From the NCBI GenBank assembly GCA_964465945.1, contig CAYXMM010000022.1:1-14983 (forward strand): a stretch of 14,983 nucleotides of DNA, given 5' to 3'. The notes under the pieces are model-generated. The model had not been told where the DNA came from and made no database searches. It saw only the letters and a list, made by a program, of their open reading frames with translations. Shown piece by piece: positions 14,671-14,983 of this stretch. This stretch comes from JAJRPT01 sp964465945 (GTDB lineage: Bacteria; Bacteroidota; Ignavibacteria; Kapaibacteriales; UBA2268). The translations under genes and the position numbers were made by a program. Positions within the stretch are counted from its first letter, which is position 1. Each line of letters begins with the position of its first letter.

Positions 14671-14718
14671 CCCTCCCCTACGGGGAGGGTCAGGGTGGTT
14701 TGTATTAAATACTTCGGA
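14671..14718 (+). repeat. GC-rich palindrome closing the array, with the 26-bp tail
   Basis: CCCTCCCC (14671-14678), loop TAC and GGGGAGGG (14682-14689) are followed by TCA and then the 26-bp tail (14693-14718) that is identical to 13500-13525. The stem matches the unit starts at 13569 and 14120, while the tail matches the element before the array, so this looks like a junction of the two repeat types. Confidence 0.8.
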
Positions 14719-14793
14719 GAAACTCAATGTTAATAGATGAATAAATTTCTCTCAAATTAGTGTGTTTGTATGAGTATTATAAAATAAAATAGT

Positions 14794-14813
14794 ACATTGA
14801 GCGTAGTCGAAAT
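14794..14813 (+). repeat. Short dispersed repeat arm (ACATTGAGCGTAGTCGAAAT)
   Basis: The core ATTGAGCG...CGAAAT resembles the right arm of the hairpin at 14827-14939 read in reverse (ATTGAGCGCAGCGAAAT). Sequences of this type are, from memory, common between genes in many Bacteroidota and environmental genomes. The 75 bp before it (14719-14793) hold nothing I can identify. Confidence 0.5.
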
Positions 14814-14826
14814 AAATTTCGTCTCA

Positions 14827-14939
14827 GTCATTCTGAGTGAAGCGAAGAATCCAGTTCTAACATATAAAATCGAAGATTTATTTAGTGTTTATTATTGGAA
14901 TTTTTTTTAAACTGGATATTTCGCTGCGCTCAATATGAC
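14827..14939. mobile_element. 113-bp MITE-like element with 30-bp imperfect terminal inverted repeats
   Basis: The left arm 14827-14856 (GTCATTCTGAG to ATCCAGTT) and the right arm 14910-14939 (AACTGGAT to ATATGAC) are inverted repeats with 24 of 30 positions matching. They enclose 53 bp of AT-rich sequence with no frame. The size and shape fit a non-autonomous miniature transposable element or a large intergenic hairpin. No target duplication is obvious. Confidence 0.6.
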
Positions 14940-14960
14940 GAGGGTGGTGTTGCCTACTCT

Positions 14961-14983
14961 GTCATTCTGAGCGAAGCGAAGAA
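14961..14983 (+). repeat. Further copy of the GTCATTCTGAG arm, cut by the window edge
   Basis: These 23 bases match the left arm of the element at 14827 except for one base (GAGC for GAGT). It begins 22 bp after the first element ends, so a second element probably continues past the window. Confidence 0.7.

Larger units (their letters stand above)
13559..14698 (+). repeat. 551-bp tandem duplication with a partial third unit
   Basis: Unit 1 is 13559-14109, unit 2 is 14110-14660, and a 38-nt third start lies at 14661-14698. By eye the nuclease frame is identical in both units. The differences I see are in the palindromes and leader: 13590 A/14141 G, 13603 C/14154 T, 13627 T/14178 A, 14102 A/14653 G and 14119 T/14670 C. 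Each unit starts with TTCAAATAC and the palindrome, so recombination between palindrome copies probably made the duplication. A recent event or gene conversion fits the near identity; an assembly error is possible. Confidence 0.92.

Noticed and set aside
13467..14718. CRISPR array
   Set aside because: Repeats are palindromes in both orientations with irregular spacing and a nuclease gene between them. There are no regular unique spacers and no cas genes.

Overview
The window looks like a piece of a chromosome from an AT-rich member of the Bacteroidota/Chlorobiota side of the tree. My best guess is a Candidatus Kapabacteria or Ignavibacteriota type genome, but that is inference. The evidence is several large secreted proteins with signal peptides ending in Ser-Gln or Gly-Gln, C-terminal domains typical of type IX secretion (T9SS) cargo, a PorE-like OmpA-family T9SS protein, and Bacteroidota-style GC-rich palindromic repeats between genes. 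Some genes have clear AGGAG/GGAG ribosome sites and others have none.

Layout. 1-2745 (minus) is the first 915 codons of a very large secreted surface protein whose 3' end lies outside the window. 2746-3140 is a very AT-rich gap. 3141-6559 (minus) is a two-gene unit: dtd (D-aminoacyl-tRNA deacylase), then a 974-residue secreted protein with FG-GAP-like repeats and a FlgD-like tail. 6653-9763 (plus) is a second two-gene unit: an unrecognised 355-residue cytoplasmic protein and, 6 nt later, the PorE-like protein (TPR-like region, beta-propeller, carboxypeptidase-regulatory-like domain, OmpA domain). A bidirectional terminator separates it from a convergent SPOUT RNA 2'-O-methyltransferase gene (9826-10359, minus). 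Starting 13 nt from that gene's start codon, and running the other way, is a 1001-residue T9SS cargo protein with an IgGFc-binding-like N-terminal region (10373-13378).

13379-14983 has no intact gene and is the most unusual part. It contains at least eight GC-rich perfect hairpins of one family and a 551-bp unit present twice in tandem. Each unit carries the same frameshifted DUF559 (Vsr-like, PD-(D/E)XK) nuclease gene, flanked by palindromes in inverted orientation, so the unit resembles a small mobile element built from a nuclease and palindromic ends. After it comes an unrelated 113-bp MITE-like imperfect hairpin and the start of another copy of its arm.

How the genes fit together: three of the seven larger genes encode probable T9SS substrates or surface proteins, and the PorE-like protein is probably part of, or a peptidoglycan anchor for, that secretion machine. 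dtd and the methyltransferase are ordinary translation-quality and RNA-modification genes between them.
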